64,000 nt of DNA. It comes from Aedes albopictus (lineage: Eukaryota > Arthropoda > Insecta > Diptera > Culicidae). A program made the position numbers and the translations under genes. How positions within the stretch are numbered: the first letter of the stretch is position 1; every line of letters begins with the position of its first letter. Shown here piece by piece: positions 10,255 to 21,703 of this stretch. The notes under the pieces were generated by a model that ran no database searches, was not told the origin of the DNA, and saw nothing but the letters and a program-made list of their open reading frames with translations. The stretch lies in NCBI RefSeq assembly GCF_035046485.1, contig NC_085136.1, forward strand, positions 220,910,853-220,974,852, given 5' to 3'.

Positions 10255-11120
10255 AGTTAAATAACTAAGTTTTCTAGAGCAAATAGCTCAAAAGTAGTAT
10301 GTTTTAATTTATTTTTGTAAATTATCTTTGAAAAAATGCGTAATAATTTAAAATTCTTTCTTAGGCAAAGTTTTGGTCCCTGTTCTACTCTACAATTCGT
10401 TCTTTGACATCAAACTTCTATCTGTTGTCGTTTTCTTCCAATTTATATTTTAACATCGCATTTTAGATCATAAATTTGCAACTGTCAAGGTAAGCCCTTT
10501 TTAGCGCACTGTGCTGCACATTTAAATCGAAATTTCAAGAAAACGATAGGTGCTAGAAGTTTGGTGTCAAAGAATTAACTGTGGAACAGGGACCACAACT
10601 TTGCCTGAGAAAGAATTTTAAATTATTACGCGTTTTTCAAAGATAATCGACAAAAACAAATAAAACACACTACTTTTGAGCTATTTGCTATAGAAAACTT
10701 AAATATTTATTAACTAAACCAATTAATTCAAAGATGCCATTTGATAGAACATTCAATAACCTTTCGAATAAGGGTAAAAAACGCGATAAGTTTGTCCATT
10801 TTTAAATTATAGCCTGTAAGGCAATAATAATCAAAAACACGAAAAGTTCAATAACTACGTAACGGTTTAGATTTGACCATATGCGTAGAACAATTTTTTT
10901 CACCATTTATGGACCTCTATCACACTTTAAAAAGTTTGCACTCACGAACCTAACACCCTGTATTGTGAGGCACGTACAATGATACACTATGCCCAGGGAG
11001 TCGAGAACATATTCCCGACTGGAACGGAAATCGAACCCATCGTCTCCGCATTGGCGATCCATAGCCTTAACCACTAGGCTAACTGGAGACCGCAAAAACC
11101 GATAATTAGTTAAATAATTA

Positions 11121-11312
11121 CAGTCGAACCTCCATTGTTCGATGTTCTTGACTCAATATCGACTCATGGAGGAAAATTTTTCCATACTGAAAAATAATTT
11201 CTGGGTTACTATGATAGTCCCCCAAAAAGCTTCCCAAAGAATTTTTGTTCCACTACTCGATATTTCCTTGAGTCGATGGTCCCTTCAATATCGACTCATG
11301 GAGGTTTTACTG
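11121..11312. mobile_element. 192-bp TA-flanked MITE, pogo/Tigger-like ends
   Basis: Left end CAGTCGAACCTCCAT pairs with the right end ATGGAGGTTTTACTG, flanked by TA (11119-11120 and 11313-11314). The block TATCGACTCATGGAGG occurs twice inside. Confidence 0.75.
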
Positions 11313-11332
11313 TACAAGCAATTTGGATTTTT

Positions 11333-11610
11333 TTTGGTATGGGGAAGATGTCTGGATGGCAATCAGAATATCTAAGATGGTGGTCTAAAATCCAAGATGG
11401 CGTCTCTTCAATGGAGTTTTAGACTTTAAAACTATGCAATAGGGGTATATTTGGTATGGAAAAAATTTCTTGAGTCCAAAATGGCGACCAGAATATCCAA
11501 GATGGCGACTCAAAATTTAAGATGAAGTCTGTTTAATGGAAATCTAGGCTCTAAAATGATACAATATGGAAATATTTGGTAAGGGGAAAAAATCTGGAGT
11601 CCAAAATTAG
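11333..11610. repeat. Tandem repeat, unit about 117-125 bp, about 2.3 copies
   Basis: Units start TTTGGTATGG at 11333 and 11450 and TTTGGTAAGG at 11575. Each contains AAGATGGCG-type motifs. Copies are clearly diverged. Confidence 0.7.
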
Positions 11611-11861
11611 CGGTTTGGTTTGGTTTGGTGTAACGGTGGACCGTAACTTTGGTAGAACTTACAGAATAAACGTGCTCGTTATTAAAGATCCCGGTACACT
11701 CGGTCTAATATTTGTCCAAAAAAGAAACCAATGCTCAAACATCTTGTTTGACTCGATCTTATTTTCATTAGTGCCATTAGATATTGATGTTTAGTTCATT
11801 CCTTGTCAAAGATTTGACCATGTTTATTTGAGACCTAAGTATTATCATTTTTCTTTGCCTA

Positions 11862-12030
11862 TTGACCATTTTGCATTTATATACCGTGTGAGAAAGCTCT
11901 TTGATACTTCATGCCTAAGAAGGTCCAAAATAATTTAATTACGAAAAGATCCCACACCAACTGGGGATCGATCCCGTCACTCTCAGCCAACATATTCTTG
12001 CCAAATTCCCGTTTTAGATGAATAGGCCAA
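11862..12030 (-). mobile_element. Partial Feilai-like SINE
   Basis: Shares the block ACCATTTTGCAT, then a diverged TATACCGTGTG, and a box-B-like GATCGATCCCGTCAC (reverse) with the other minus-strand SINEs. Both ends are eroded. Confidence 0.65.
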
Positions 12031-12959
12031 CTACCACCACTTTAGGATCAGCCATCTTGAACAGCATCATCAGGAATTAGCTTCTATCCAGAAAAAAAGC
12101 TTATGTACCTAAAATTTCTATCTACGATCCATTTATCACATTTCTCGTCATTCTTCACTATCGTGGAAGCTCAACCGACAAACCGCTGGAAATCCCACAC
12201 CACTTCGGTTTATCACCGTCTGATCGATCACATAGAAACGGATTAAAATCGATATTAATTACGGATAATTCCACCCAAAACCACACTTCGCAACGGCTCA
12301 ACCACGGACTTCCCCTATATGTATATGTATATATCATCTTCACACCCCCACAACCACCCCCGGTCGGTTCATTTCACCACTGCGGTGCGGTGCCGTTAGT
12401 GCCGATGCGATGTTTGGTCCGTGATTGGCGTTAAATTTCACGCTCAAGGGCAAAAGTAAATGCGGTTATTCCACGCGCTTATCAAGGGACCAACGTCACC
12501 AGCCAACACAAGACTACACGCCAGCGTAATCCTTCCAATAGTCCTCCTTGGTCATCACTTCCCCGCCGTCATCGCATCGTCATAAACGATCAAGTGCTTA
12601 ATGATGAGCCGGCCAGCCGGCTTCGACACCACCGCACCGTCGTCGCGTCGTCATTGACTGCAGCAACCACGTAAGCACACCACCGATGGTCGATGGGAGA
12701 CAGTGGTTTGTAAACTTTTTTCGAAATTGGAATTCATATTCTGTTGTTAATCTATCAAACCGCAATGCTTGGGCATCTCTGGTGAAACGGTATGAATAAC
12801 GAAAAGTGCCTTGCACAAAATGAGAACAAATTGAACTGAGGTGGGCAGAGTAACACTGCCAACAGCATTGCAGACTATGAGATGCGCCCTTAGAACTTTA
12901 TCAATACTAATAGTGGAAGCTCCTCTTGAATCACACATATTTAAAACTCTACAGAGAGC
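12031..12959. other. Intronic sequence without recognised feature
   Basis: Unique-looking DNA with a CA-rich stretch near 12310-12360 and only short chance frames. Confidence 0.35.
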
Positions 12960-13255
12960 CACTTAAAGCCCTTCCGAAACCCCCTAAGATCTCCTGAAAC
13001 TTCTCTTAAACTCTTATAAAGCCTCTTGAAACTCCCTGAAACCCCCAAGAAACCCCAGTGTAATCACTGAAACTCACTGAAACCCATTTAAACACTTTTC
13101 AGCCCAAGCATTTCTCGTAAAACCCTTTGAAAATCTCGGGAACCCCCTAAACTGCTCCGACAACTAGCCTAAGAAACGCCTTCTGAAATCCTTTGGTCCA
13201 TCTGCGACTTCCTGGGGGACAGCTCCTGAATTCCCCTGAAATGCTGTGAAACTCC
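12960..13255. repeat. Degenerate CTGAAACCCC-type minisatellite
   Basis: A loosely periodic array of about 10-12 bp units rich in CTGAAACCC and CTTGAAACTCC. Borders directly on the GGAATTCCTCC array. The same type recurs at 52035-52800. Confidence 0.6.
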
Positions 13256-13548
13256 ATGTATGGGGGATTTCCTTCCGAGACTCCTACAGGAATTCCTCAC
13301 GGGATTCCTCCAGGATTTCCTCCAGGATTTCTTCCAGGATTTCCTCCAGGATTTTCTCCAGGATTTCCTCCAAGGATTCCTCCAGCAATTCCTACAGGGA
13401 TTCCATCAGCAATTCTTCCAGGGATTCCTCCAACAATTGCTACAAGGAATCCTCTAGCAATTCCTTCAGGATTCCTTTAGGAATACCTCCAGGTATTCTT
13501 CCAGGAATTCCTCCAGGGAATCTTACAGGGATTCCTCCAGGGAATCCT

Positions 13549-14775
13549 CCCAGCCAACCACATATCGTAAATCATTGTGTGGAACAAATCGTATATTTTC
13601 ATACATTGAATCAGAAACGTATAATAATATGTATATTTGTTGACAATGATTGCGTCAAATCGCATTTCATGCCAAATTAAATTTTAATTGCGATTTTGTT
13701 TCATATAGTCGACTCCGATCATAAAAGGTGCGAGATACTATCGGTAGGATCGCACAGAGTCGGATAGAATCGTGAAAAAAACACACATTCTTAGTGTCAA
13801 GCTGCAAGTTCGCTAGCATCATATATATGATTTCTTTGAATTGAGGAAATCGTCGCTTCACATCGTATAAGAATCTGCTAAATCGAGCTTGCTACCTAAA
13901 GGTATGATCAAAATCGGTGAAATCGTATACAACCATAACAATGTTGTATATTGATCGTTTGCGTCACACTTGCGTCGTATACGAAGTGAACGAAATCGTA
14001 GAAATCGTATATTGATTTTTACCGTCGCATATGATTGTTACTGCACTTTTAATAGTCGAATCTTAATCTCGGAAATCGTAAATGGTTTTGTTTACATATT
14101 TGTATGATGGAGAAAAAGAAAAAAAAATGGTGTTCATCACAAATTTGTATTTTTGTTGTTGTTGACACATTCCAACCATGGTAGCAATAATTTCAACCAA
14201 ATATGTAGGTTTTCATACTATTTATATACAGCAGATGACTTACAATAAGTTATGTATAGATTCCAACAACGATGTCAATTCCGGGCCTCTTGCACGGCAC
14301 CACTTTTGGTGCCACTCAATGCACAACAACGCTCCCACTACAAGTCTCGCACTGTATCATGCTATTTTTTTTTTCGTTTCATGCCATTCACTTTGAACTC
14401 TCTGTTTCCAACTTGGCAATATAGCCAATACAGATAACGCGCAGTTATCAATCAAAGGACCTAAGTTCAATTCCCATCGAGCACCAATTGTTTTTTTTAC
14501 TTGAAAATTTTGAGTCGTATATCGGTACACTCAATCGTAATAAGATCATGCAAATCGTTTATTTAGACGGAGAAAATCGGCAAAATCGTAGAATTTTTTC
14601 GAGATATTGTAAATCATGTTGGATGAAATTGCAGTAATCGTATATATGTTTCGATATGGCCTCCACTTTAGTACGTATATGCCTGTTTCGTGCATTGAAT
14701 ACGATTTCTTTGGTGCTATATATGTGTGACTATTTCAGTGGCAAATTCGATATAGAAACCAAATTGCTGGCTGGG
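13549..14775. mobile_element. CCC-ended DNA element with 2-bp duplication and dense ATCGTA motif
   Basis: Ends CCCAGCCAACC and (inverse) CCCAGCCAGC interrupt the minisatellite. CT flanks both ends (13547-13548 and 14776-14777), and removal restores an array-like junction. The 1227 bp contain at least ten exact copies of ATCGTA (for example near 13564, 13588, 13863, 13921, 13994, 14003, 14076 and 14583), where chance predicts about one. No transposase frame. A tRNA-like module lies at 14421-14486. Superfamily unknown to me. Confidence 0.7.
14421..14486 (+). other. tRNA-like module inside the ATCGTA element
   Basis: A box-A-like TAGCCAATACAGATAACGC is followed about 35 bp later by a box-B-like AAGTTCAATTCCC. 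A run of eight T, a possible Pol III stop, starts near 14491. I cannot fold a confident acceptor stem, so this is a promoter-like or SINE-derived remnant rather than a tRNA gene. Confidence 0.45.
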
Positions 14776-16130
14776 CTGCAGGGATTCCTCCAGAAATTCA
14801 TCCAGGATTTCCTCCCGGGATTCCACTAGGAATTCCTCCCGGGAATCCTACAGGAATTCCTCCCGGGATTCCTCCAGGGATTCCTCCAGGAATACCGCCA
14901 GGGATTTCTCCAGGAATTCCTCCAGGGATTCAACCAGGAATTCTTCCAGGGATTCCTCCAGGGATTCCTCACAGGATTCCTCCAGAATTTCCTCCCGGGA
15001 TTCCTCCAGGAATTCCTCACGAGTTCTTCCAGGAATTCCTCACGGGATTTCTCCAGGAATTCCTCACGGATTTTCTCCAGAAGTTCTTCACGGGATTCCT
15101 CCAGGAATTCCTCACGGGATTCCTCCAGGAACTCCTCACAGAATTCTTCCAGGAACTCACCGTGGGATTCCTCCATGAATTCCTCACGGGATTCCTCAAA
15201 AAGTTCTTCACGGGATTCCTCCGAAATACCTCACGGGTTTCCACCAGGAATACCTCACAGGATTCCTCCATCAATACCACACGGGTTTTCTTTAGGAATT
15301 CCTCACGGGATTCTTCCAGGAATTCCTCCCGGGATTCCTCCAGGGATTCCTCACAGGATTCCTCCAGAATTTCCTCACGGGATTCCTCCAGGAATTTCTC
15401 ACGGGTTCCTCCAGGAATTCCTCACGGGATTCCTCCAGGAATTCCTCACGGGATTCCTCCAGGAATTCCTCCCGGGATTCCTCCAGGAGTTCCTCGCGGG
15501 ATTCTTCCAGGAATTTCTCACGGGTTTCCTCCAGAAGTTCTTCACGGGATTCCTCCAGAAATTCTTCACGGGATTCCTCCAGGAATTCCTCATGGGATTC
15601 CTCCAGGAATTCCTCACGTGATTCTTCCAGGAATTTCTCACGGGATTCCTCCATGAATTCATCACGGGATTCCTCCAGGAATTCCTCACGGGATTCTTCC
15701 ATGAATTCATCACGGGATTCCTCCAGAAATTCCTCGCGGGATTCCTCCAGGCATTCCTCCCGGGATTCCTCCAGGAGTTCCTCGCGGGATTCCTCCAGGA
15801 ATTTCTCACGGGTTTCCTCCAGAAGTTCTTCACGGGATTCCTCCAGAAATTCTTCACGGGATTCCTCCAGGAAATCCTCACGGGATTCCTCCAGGAAATC
15901 CTCACGGGATTCCTCCAGGAAATCCTCACGGGATTCCTCCAGGAAATCCTCACGGGATTCCTCCAGGAATTCCACACGGGATTCCTCCAGGAATTCCACA
16001 CGGGATTCCTCCAGAAATTCCTCACGGGATTCCTCCAGGAATTCCTCAGGGGATTCCTCCAGGAATTCCTCACGGGATTCCTTCAGGCATTCCTCAAGCA
16101 ATTTCTCCAGGGATTCTTTCCAAGATTCGT

Positions 16131-16673
16131 GCAGGAATTTCAAAACTAGAAGAGGTTGATGCATATGCTGTTTTTACACTTGCTGTTTTTTCGCGCGAGT
16201 TCATCTGTTATGCTGCAAACAAGATTGCCAATGTTTGCAAATATATTTCACCCTACCCGCAAAACTTGGGCTTTTCGCCATGCCAAACCGCTGCGGTGGT
16301 GGATAGTGAGAATGGGTGGCTATTTTGCGATTAAAATTTAATCGATTTTCCACCGGATGAGAAAACCCATTCTCGCGGGATCCTCCGGCCCAAATTGATG
16401 GGAATTATTGCTCCCCATTCCTTTCTCTCTCACACACATAGTGTTCGATGTTGGTGGGGAGAAGAAATTCGAAAATTGGTTCAACCCACTTATACGTTCT
16501 TTATCTTTACCTGCAGTCCAGTGTTTCGAAGATTTTCTTCAACACACATACCCACTACCAAACCGAGTTGATCCTTTGGAATGGGATTTTCACCGATCCA
16601 ACCAACTTTTTCGATCTTTACTTCCGCACGGCATAAAAATACATAAACACATAAGAGACGCTCTTTTTCATAC
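16131..16673. other. Intronic sequence downstream of exon B
   Basis: Unique-looking DNA after the donor of exon B (minus strand). No coding domain recognised in frames on either strand. Confidence 0.4.
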
Positions 16674-16818
16674 CTATCTTCCATCCGGCACTTGTTTTCC
16701 CGCACCTTGCAGTGCAGTTTGAAATCTTCGAACAGTTTGATGCACTTTCGCTCTTGCTGGCAGACGGACAGTGCATGGTTGCACGTGGGCAGTGCGTCCA
16801 CTGGGTATGGGTCTTTCT
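16674..16818 (-). CDS. GDNF-family-receptor-like gene, exon B (first half of a GFR domain)
   Basis: Minus-strand exon of 145 bp between the acceptor TTTCATTGCAG (ends 16819) and the donor GTATGA (from 16673). Joined to exon A in phase 1 (G plus AG), it reads EKDPYPVDALP, then TCNHALSVCQQERKC, then FEDFKLHCKVRENKC and RMEDR. The pattern C-x5-C-x5-C-x10-C-x6-C with A-L after the first Cys is the first half of a GFR repeat. It leaves in phase 2, which exon C accepts exactly. The complementary half-domains and matching phases argue strongly that A, B and C are one transcript. The intron to exon C is 9,694 bp. Confidence 0.85.
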
Positions 16819-17131
16819 CTGCAATGAAACGGAAAAAAATATGAAATCAGTGTTTTAGTTGAAATAGATTTTAGTTAGTTCAGTGCAATTTCTCTCATAT
16901 TTTTTGTCTGTCTTCAAGTCAATCTTTGTCACATGAATCATCCAGCTTCACTATAGAGTCAAGCATCAGCAAAATTGATCGATTATCTAAAGCACCAACA
17001 TTGATCTATCTTTGTGATACCAGTTTGTTCAAAATCATTCATCAGCAATCATAATTTCATTTCATTTTAAAGTGAACTCAATGTATTTTCCAACTATTTT
17101 CTATTACATTGATTGAATTTTCCGCCATCTC
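16819..17131. other. Intron just upstream of exon B
   Basis: AT-rich sequence between the exon B acceptor and the hairpin MITE. No feature besides the acceptor tract. Confidence 0.4.
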
Positions 17132-17135
17132 TTAA

Positions 17136-17336
17136 GGTGAAGATATGACGAAGCCACACCTCAAATTTTCCAGAGCACAAATCTAAAGACCCGAATGTCG
17201 GTTTGCGCTGAAAAGTTGATCGATTGGTCACCACCAGCGGGTTACCAATCGATCAACTTTTCAGCGCAATCCGACATTCGGGTCTTTAGATTTGTGCTTT
17301 GGAAAATTTTCGGTGTGGCTTCGTCATATCTTCACC
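17136..17336. mobile_element. Hairpin MITE, TTAA-flanked
   Basis: The two arms (about 90 bp each) are near-perfect inverse copies starting GGTGAAGATATGACGAAGC, with a short loop near 17230-17245. TTAA lies on both sides (17132-17135 and 17337-17340). A transcript would form a long hairpin. Confidence 0.85.
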
Positions 17337-17340
17337 TTAA

Positions 17341-18489
17341 AGCTGAGCCGGTGGTTCAACGTTCCTTCTGCCACTGAGCGCCTTTTCTTCTTTTCGAAAA
17401 AATCCGATCACCGAAAACCGATTGATATTAAAGACGTTTAGCACTTTATAGCAACTCGCCCGCATCGTCGTCGTCCGGACCGGACCGGTCGTTCTTTGTG
17501 GTTCGACTGTTGCCAGAAGCAACGGTTCTGCTGCTGCTGCTGGTCGCACGTCTCTCGATTCGATTCCCTCGAGACTATCTTATCATTATTTGAATTCGCT
17601 TGGCAGGCAGCAGCAAGCCAACAAGGCCAGCCGGTTGAATCCGTGCCAGACTGGAAGTCAAGTGGCGCGCGGTCAAAGGGGCACAATCTTCCAATTTCCA
17701 TATTGTTCGAATTGCGGGCCAATATTTTAGCAAACTTTGGAGCTCAGCTGGTGCTGAGGCTTTCCACCGGGTTTTGGGATTGGAGTGTGCCAGATTGCGC
17801 CAGCTATAAGGAAAGCTGAGCAACGGAACTATCAGAAAAGATTTTCTTCGAGACGCCTGGCGAGATAGCCGGGCTATAGAATAATAAGCGTATGGTATGA
17901 GGGAAATTTTCATACAGATGCATGAGCAAAATGTCATATGAAATTTTATTGGGATTCTATTCTCTTCAGAGAAGAGACTCGAGGGTGCTTTTTTGGTTGT
18001 TTTTCATAGACATGAGATTTGACTATAAGATTCGACAAATCGAATCCATGGCAAAGGATGATGATGGTGACGATGGGGCGGAATAACACGGGATCATACT
18101 ACAATGACATCACACAACCGTACAAAAATCACAGTCTTCTGCCTGAAATATCAAAACAGTAGACACTGTGCAGTGTATATCTGTAAGTGGATAGCTTATA
18201 TGCACAACTCATATAAATAACAGCTCCAAAGAGTATTTGTTCGTGCCAATTACCTTACCTTAAGGGTAATCAAAAAAAAAAAATGAATTGAAGTATACTG
18301 CCGTAAATCGCCAGTCATCCTACATTAGTTTGAAGTTTGATGCGACGACAAGTTTTTTTTTGTGTACCACTCGATGTTTGCATATGCGAGTAGCGACTCC
18401 TATATATCAATGAATCCGAAAAAAATATCGGAGGAATTCGCGGGAGGAATCTCTCAAAAAATTTTGGATGGAATGCCTGAAAGAATGGC
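17341..18489. other. Intronic sequence, no recognised gene
   Basis: Includes a GC-richer block (17370-17830) with overlapping frames on both strands that have no recognisable domain, then AT-rich DNA. Confidence 0.35.
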
Positions 18490-19099
18490 ACGGTAAAGGC
18501 TGGGTATGCTGCGCATTTCAGATCCCATTGTGATCCACTAGCCTCTACCCAGCAACTCCTATCCCTACCTCCTCGTGGTACCGGCCGGAAACTACGAGCA
18601 ACCTTAGTGTAGGTCCAACCCTGGTGGGAACTTTGGTCGTTGGCTAACAAGGAAGAGGGGGGGGGTTTGCTTCGGCAAACCTGTTCTCCAGGAGAAGCGG
18701 CTCACAACAGCATCTGATCCCCATGTTAGGGGCGGCTGATCTATGTCCGGAGATCACCACAGCAGACGGAATCTCAAATCGACCACGTTCTGATTGACGG
18801 ACGGCACTTCTCCGACATTATCGAGGTCAGGACCAATCGTGGCGCTAACATCAACTCCGACCACTATCTGGTGATTGTCAAACTGCGTCCAAAACTCTCC
18901 GTCATCAACAATGTACGGTACCGACGACCGCCACGGTACAACCAAGAGCGCTTGAAGCAACCAAATGTCGCAGAATACGAATACGCGCAGTATCTCGAGG
19001 CCGCGTTTCCAGACGAGGGCGATCTCGATGAGGCCCCTCTAGAGGACTGCTGGAGTACAGTGAAAGCAGCCATCAACGACGCAGCCGAGAGCACCATCG

Positions 19100-21703
19100 C
19101 ACAGTGGGATCATTCTGAAAAAAGACGATTAAAACCTCTAAGAGCCGTTAGATGACATTTTAGCATATAGGTGTCTTTGGAAGATGTGTTCAGAAAAATC
19201 TTCTCTATTTTTATGCATATTCACTGTATGGTAAAACTGTAGGGTGAACCCGAGCAAAAAAATATTTTTTTTAAATAATTTTTTAGAGGGTAGATGTCTT
19301 CAGCAAAGTTGTAGAACAAGTAATTTCAAGTATCTTGCTGAAGACACCATATAGCTTGGACTTCATTTTTTGGGAGAAAATATGAAAGTTTTAAAAAACA
19401 ACCTCAAAATCAGTTTTTTGAACTTTTCCATGATTATATTGTAAAATTTCAACGTGATATGTTCTACAAGTTTGTAGATACTACTGGAATACACTATCTT
19501 TCCGAAGACATCAACTCTGTAAAATTGAAAATTGCTCCAGTAAACCATTTTTTTTGAAATTTTTTCACTATTTTCACTATTGAATATTTTTTGAATGGGC
19601 ACTTTTTGGCAGCCGTGCTATCAAAATTTCAATGCTGTATCATGTCCAGAATAGACCGAAAATGACTTAACAATCGGGATTGATAAGGCACTTTGATTTC
19701 TGATGCTATTTTAATAGTCATTTTTCAAAGGAAATATTCACAAATTTCATACAAATCATTTAATACAAACTAAAAACTCACGAAAACTTTTCGACATTAA
19801 TATTTTTTTTTCCTCCCCTGTTGGGGTAGTTAAGCCACTGCGTCCAATAGGCTGAACTATTGTGGCATATTTGTTAATCCAAATAGTATTCTTGTTGAAA
19901 TAGTCTACATTTCTAACACTGTGGTTGACTTTACATTGAATACACGACAAAAATATCGCTTTTTAAATTTTTAGATGAGTTTTAACACTATTTAAAAACT
20001 GTGTTTTTTATCTAATTTTTTATTGTAATTCCCAATGCATTTGTTTATGTTAAAATACAAACATTAATCAATTAACTAAAACAATGATAACATTTCTGTT
20101 CATTTGCTGTGTTAACATTATAACTTCGGTTAAAAAAACTAAAAAGGCGAAAATATAATGAATGCCTCTACAAGTTTTGTGTTGAAAAAAGAAAAACAAA
20201 ATAAAACGAGTGAAACATTACATCACATTGAAACAGCCAGTATCTGTTAGAGATATTCTAGGTTGTAAATCTTATGCCATGACGAAAATTCTTCACAGAT
20301 ATTTTATTGAAATTAGTTATGCTGTTTGATACTCTTTAAAATTTATTTTTTTCGGTTTTCAAGAACTACGTCCGTTAGGTCGATTCCTGTCCATGATTTT
20401 CAAAATTCCTTCGTCGTAGACATATTACCTTGGGTCATCCCTTGACAAATCCGCATCAAGATCACGGCTCGATTATGGATACTTTTCCGGAGGAGCCTTT
20501 AGTTTTAAGTTTATATTATAACGATTTTTTGAAAAGATAAAAAGGTTTTGTGCCTTTTTGAGAAAGATTTCGTAGATGAGGAAATCACTCAAAGAGGCTT
20601 TTCCCTCTTTCAAAATTTGTAGTTCAAAATAAATGACACTAACAGTTGAAATAGTCTACATTTATTTAACTTGTTTTTTTTTTTATCCAGAATTACTACT
20701 CGGGTGAGCTAAAAATTATATCGAAAGGTTGTATGAGATTTGTGAATATTTTCTTTGAAAATTACTATTCAAATAGCTTCAGATATCAAAGTGCCTTAAC
20801 AGTCCCGATTGTTAAGTCAATTAGAAATTTTGACAGCACGGCTGCCAAAAAGTGCCTACTCAAAAAATATTCAATAGTGAGTTTTTAACTCATCTAAACA
20901 TTTAAAAAGCGACATTTTTTGTCGGGTATTCAATGTAAAGTCAACCACAGTGTTAGAAATGTAGACTATTTCAACAAGAATACTATTTGGATTAACAAAT
21001 ATTAATGTCGAAAAGTTTTCGTGAGTTTTCAGTTTGTATTGAATGATTTGTATGAAATTTGTGAATATTTCCTTTGAAAAATGACTATTAAAATAGCATC
21101 AGAAATCAAAGTGCCTTATCAGACCCGATTGTTAAGTCATGTTTGGTCTATTCTGGACATGATACAGGATTGAAATTTTGATAGCACGGCTGCCAAAAAG
21201 TGCCTATTCAAAAAGTATTCAATAGTGAAAATAGTGAAATATTTTCAAAAAAAAATGGTTTACTGGAGCAATTTTCAATTTTACAGAGTTGATGTCTTCG
21301 GCAAGATAGTGTATTCCAGTGGTATCTACAAACTTGTAGAACATATCACGTTGAAATTTTACGATACAATCATGGAAAAGTTCAAAAAACTGATTTTGAG
21401 GTTGGTTTTTAAAACTTTCATATTTTCTCCCAAAAAATGAAGTCCAAGCTATATGGTGTTTTGAGCAAAGTTACTTGAAACTACTTGTTCTACAACTTTG
21501 CTGAAGACATCTACCCTCTAAAAAATATTTTGCAAAAATATTCTTTTGCTCGGGTTCACCCTACAGTTTTACCATACAGTGAATATGCATAAAAACAGAG
21601 AAGATTTTTCTGAACACATCTTCCAAAGACACCTATATGCTAAAATGTCATCTAACGGCTCTTAGAGGTTTTGATCGTCTTTTTTCACAATGATCCCACT
21701 GTG
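19100..21703. mobile_element. Transib-like foldback element, 5-bp target duplication
   Basis: The ends are CACAGTGGGATCATT and its inverse, and mirrored arms extend inward for several hundred bp, with similarity to about 850 bp. CATCG flanks both ends (19095-19099 and 21704-21708). Removing the element with one copy restores the RTE reading ESTIGYVERN. A CACAGTG end with a 5-bp GC-containing duplication fits Transib, the DNA-transposon family related to RAG1. There is no transposase frame, so it is non-autonomous. A further internal copy of arm sequence lies at about 20735-20885. Confidence 0.7.
19806..19866 (-). repeat. 61-bp truncated retro-insertion
   Basis: The left arm of the foldback has an extra block that starts with a T run (a poly-A tail on minus) and is absent from the mirrored right arm. 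ATATTT flanks it on both sides (19800-19805 and 19867-19872). Confidence 0.65.

Larger units (their letters stand above)
8778..10960. mobile_element. Long-TIR foldback element, TA target site
   Basis: Ends CAGGGTGT and ACACCCTG are flanked by TA (8776-8777 and 10961-10962), and the split SINE resumes on either side. After removing two nested insertions the arms are about 450 bp each and mirror each other closely, for example the blocks at 8815-8925 and 10815-10935. No transposase frame. Probably a non-autonomous Tc1/mariner-type element. Confidence 0.85.
8644..11090 (-). mobile_element. tRNA-derived SINE, split by a 2.2-kb foldback
   Basis: The 3' half lies at 8644-8777 and the tRNA-like head at 10961-11090. 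On the minus strand the head shows box A (AGCCTAGTGGTTAAGG) and box B (GGTTCGATTCC). Flanks CCGCAAAAATCGAT (8630-8643) and the near-identical 11090-11103 (one mismatch) form the target duplication. It is the outermost layer of a nested stack. Confidence 0.8.
13255..16130. repeat. 12/24-bp GGAATTCCTCCA minisatellite array, split by a DNA element
   Basis: Array blocks at 13255-13548 and 14776-16130. The basic period is 12 bp (GGAATTCCTCCA), and in the right block a 24-bp order alternates GGGATTCCTCCA with GGAATTCCTCAC. Because the period is a multiple of three, long open frames appear on both strands (for example 15292-16164 minus, repeating EFLEESRE). I treat these as by-products, not genes. 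The same repeat forms the core of the TIR element at 40986-45515. Confidence 0.9.

Noticed and set aside
13255..16130. CRISPR-like regular repeats
   Set aside because: Tandem 12/24-bp units without unique spacers in a eukaryotic intron; a minisatellite.
15175..16159. Repeat proteins encoded by the GGAATTCCTCC array
   Set aside because: Frames exist on both strands and follow from the period of the satellite; no start context or transcript evidence.
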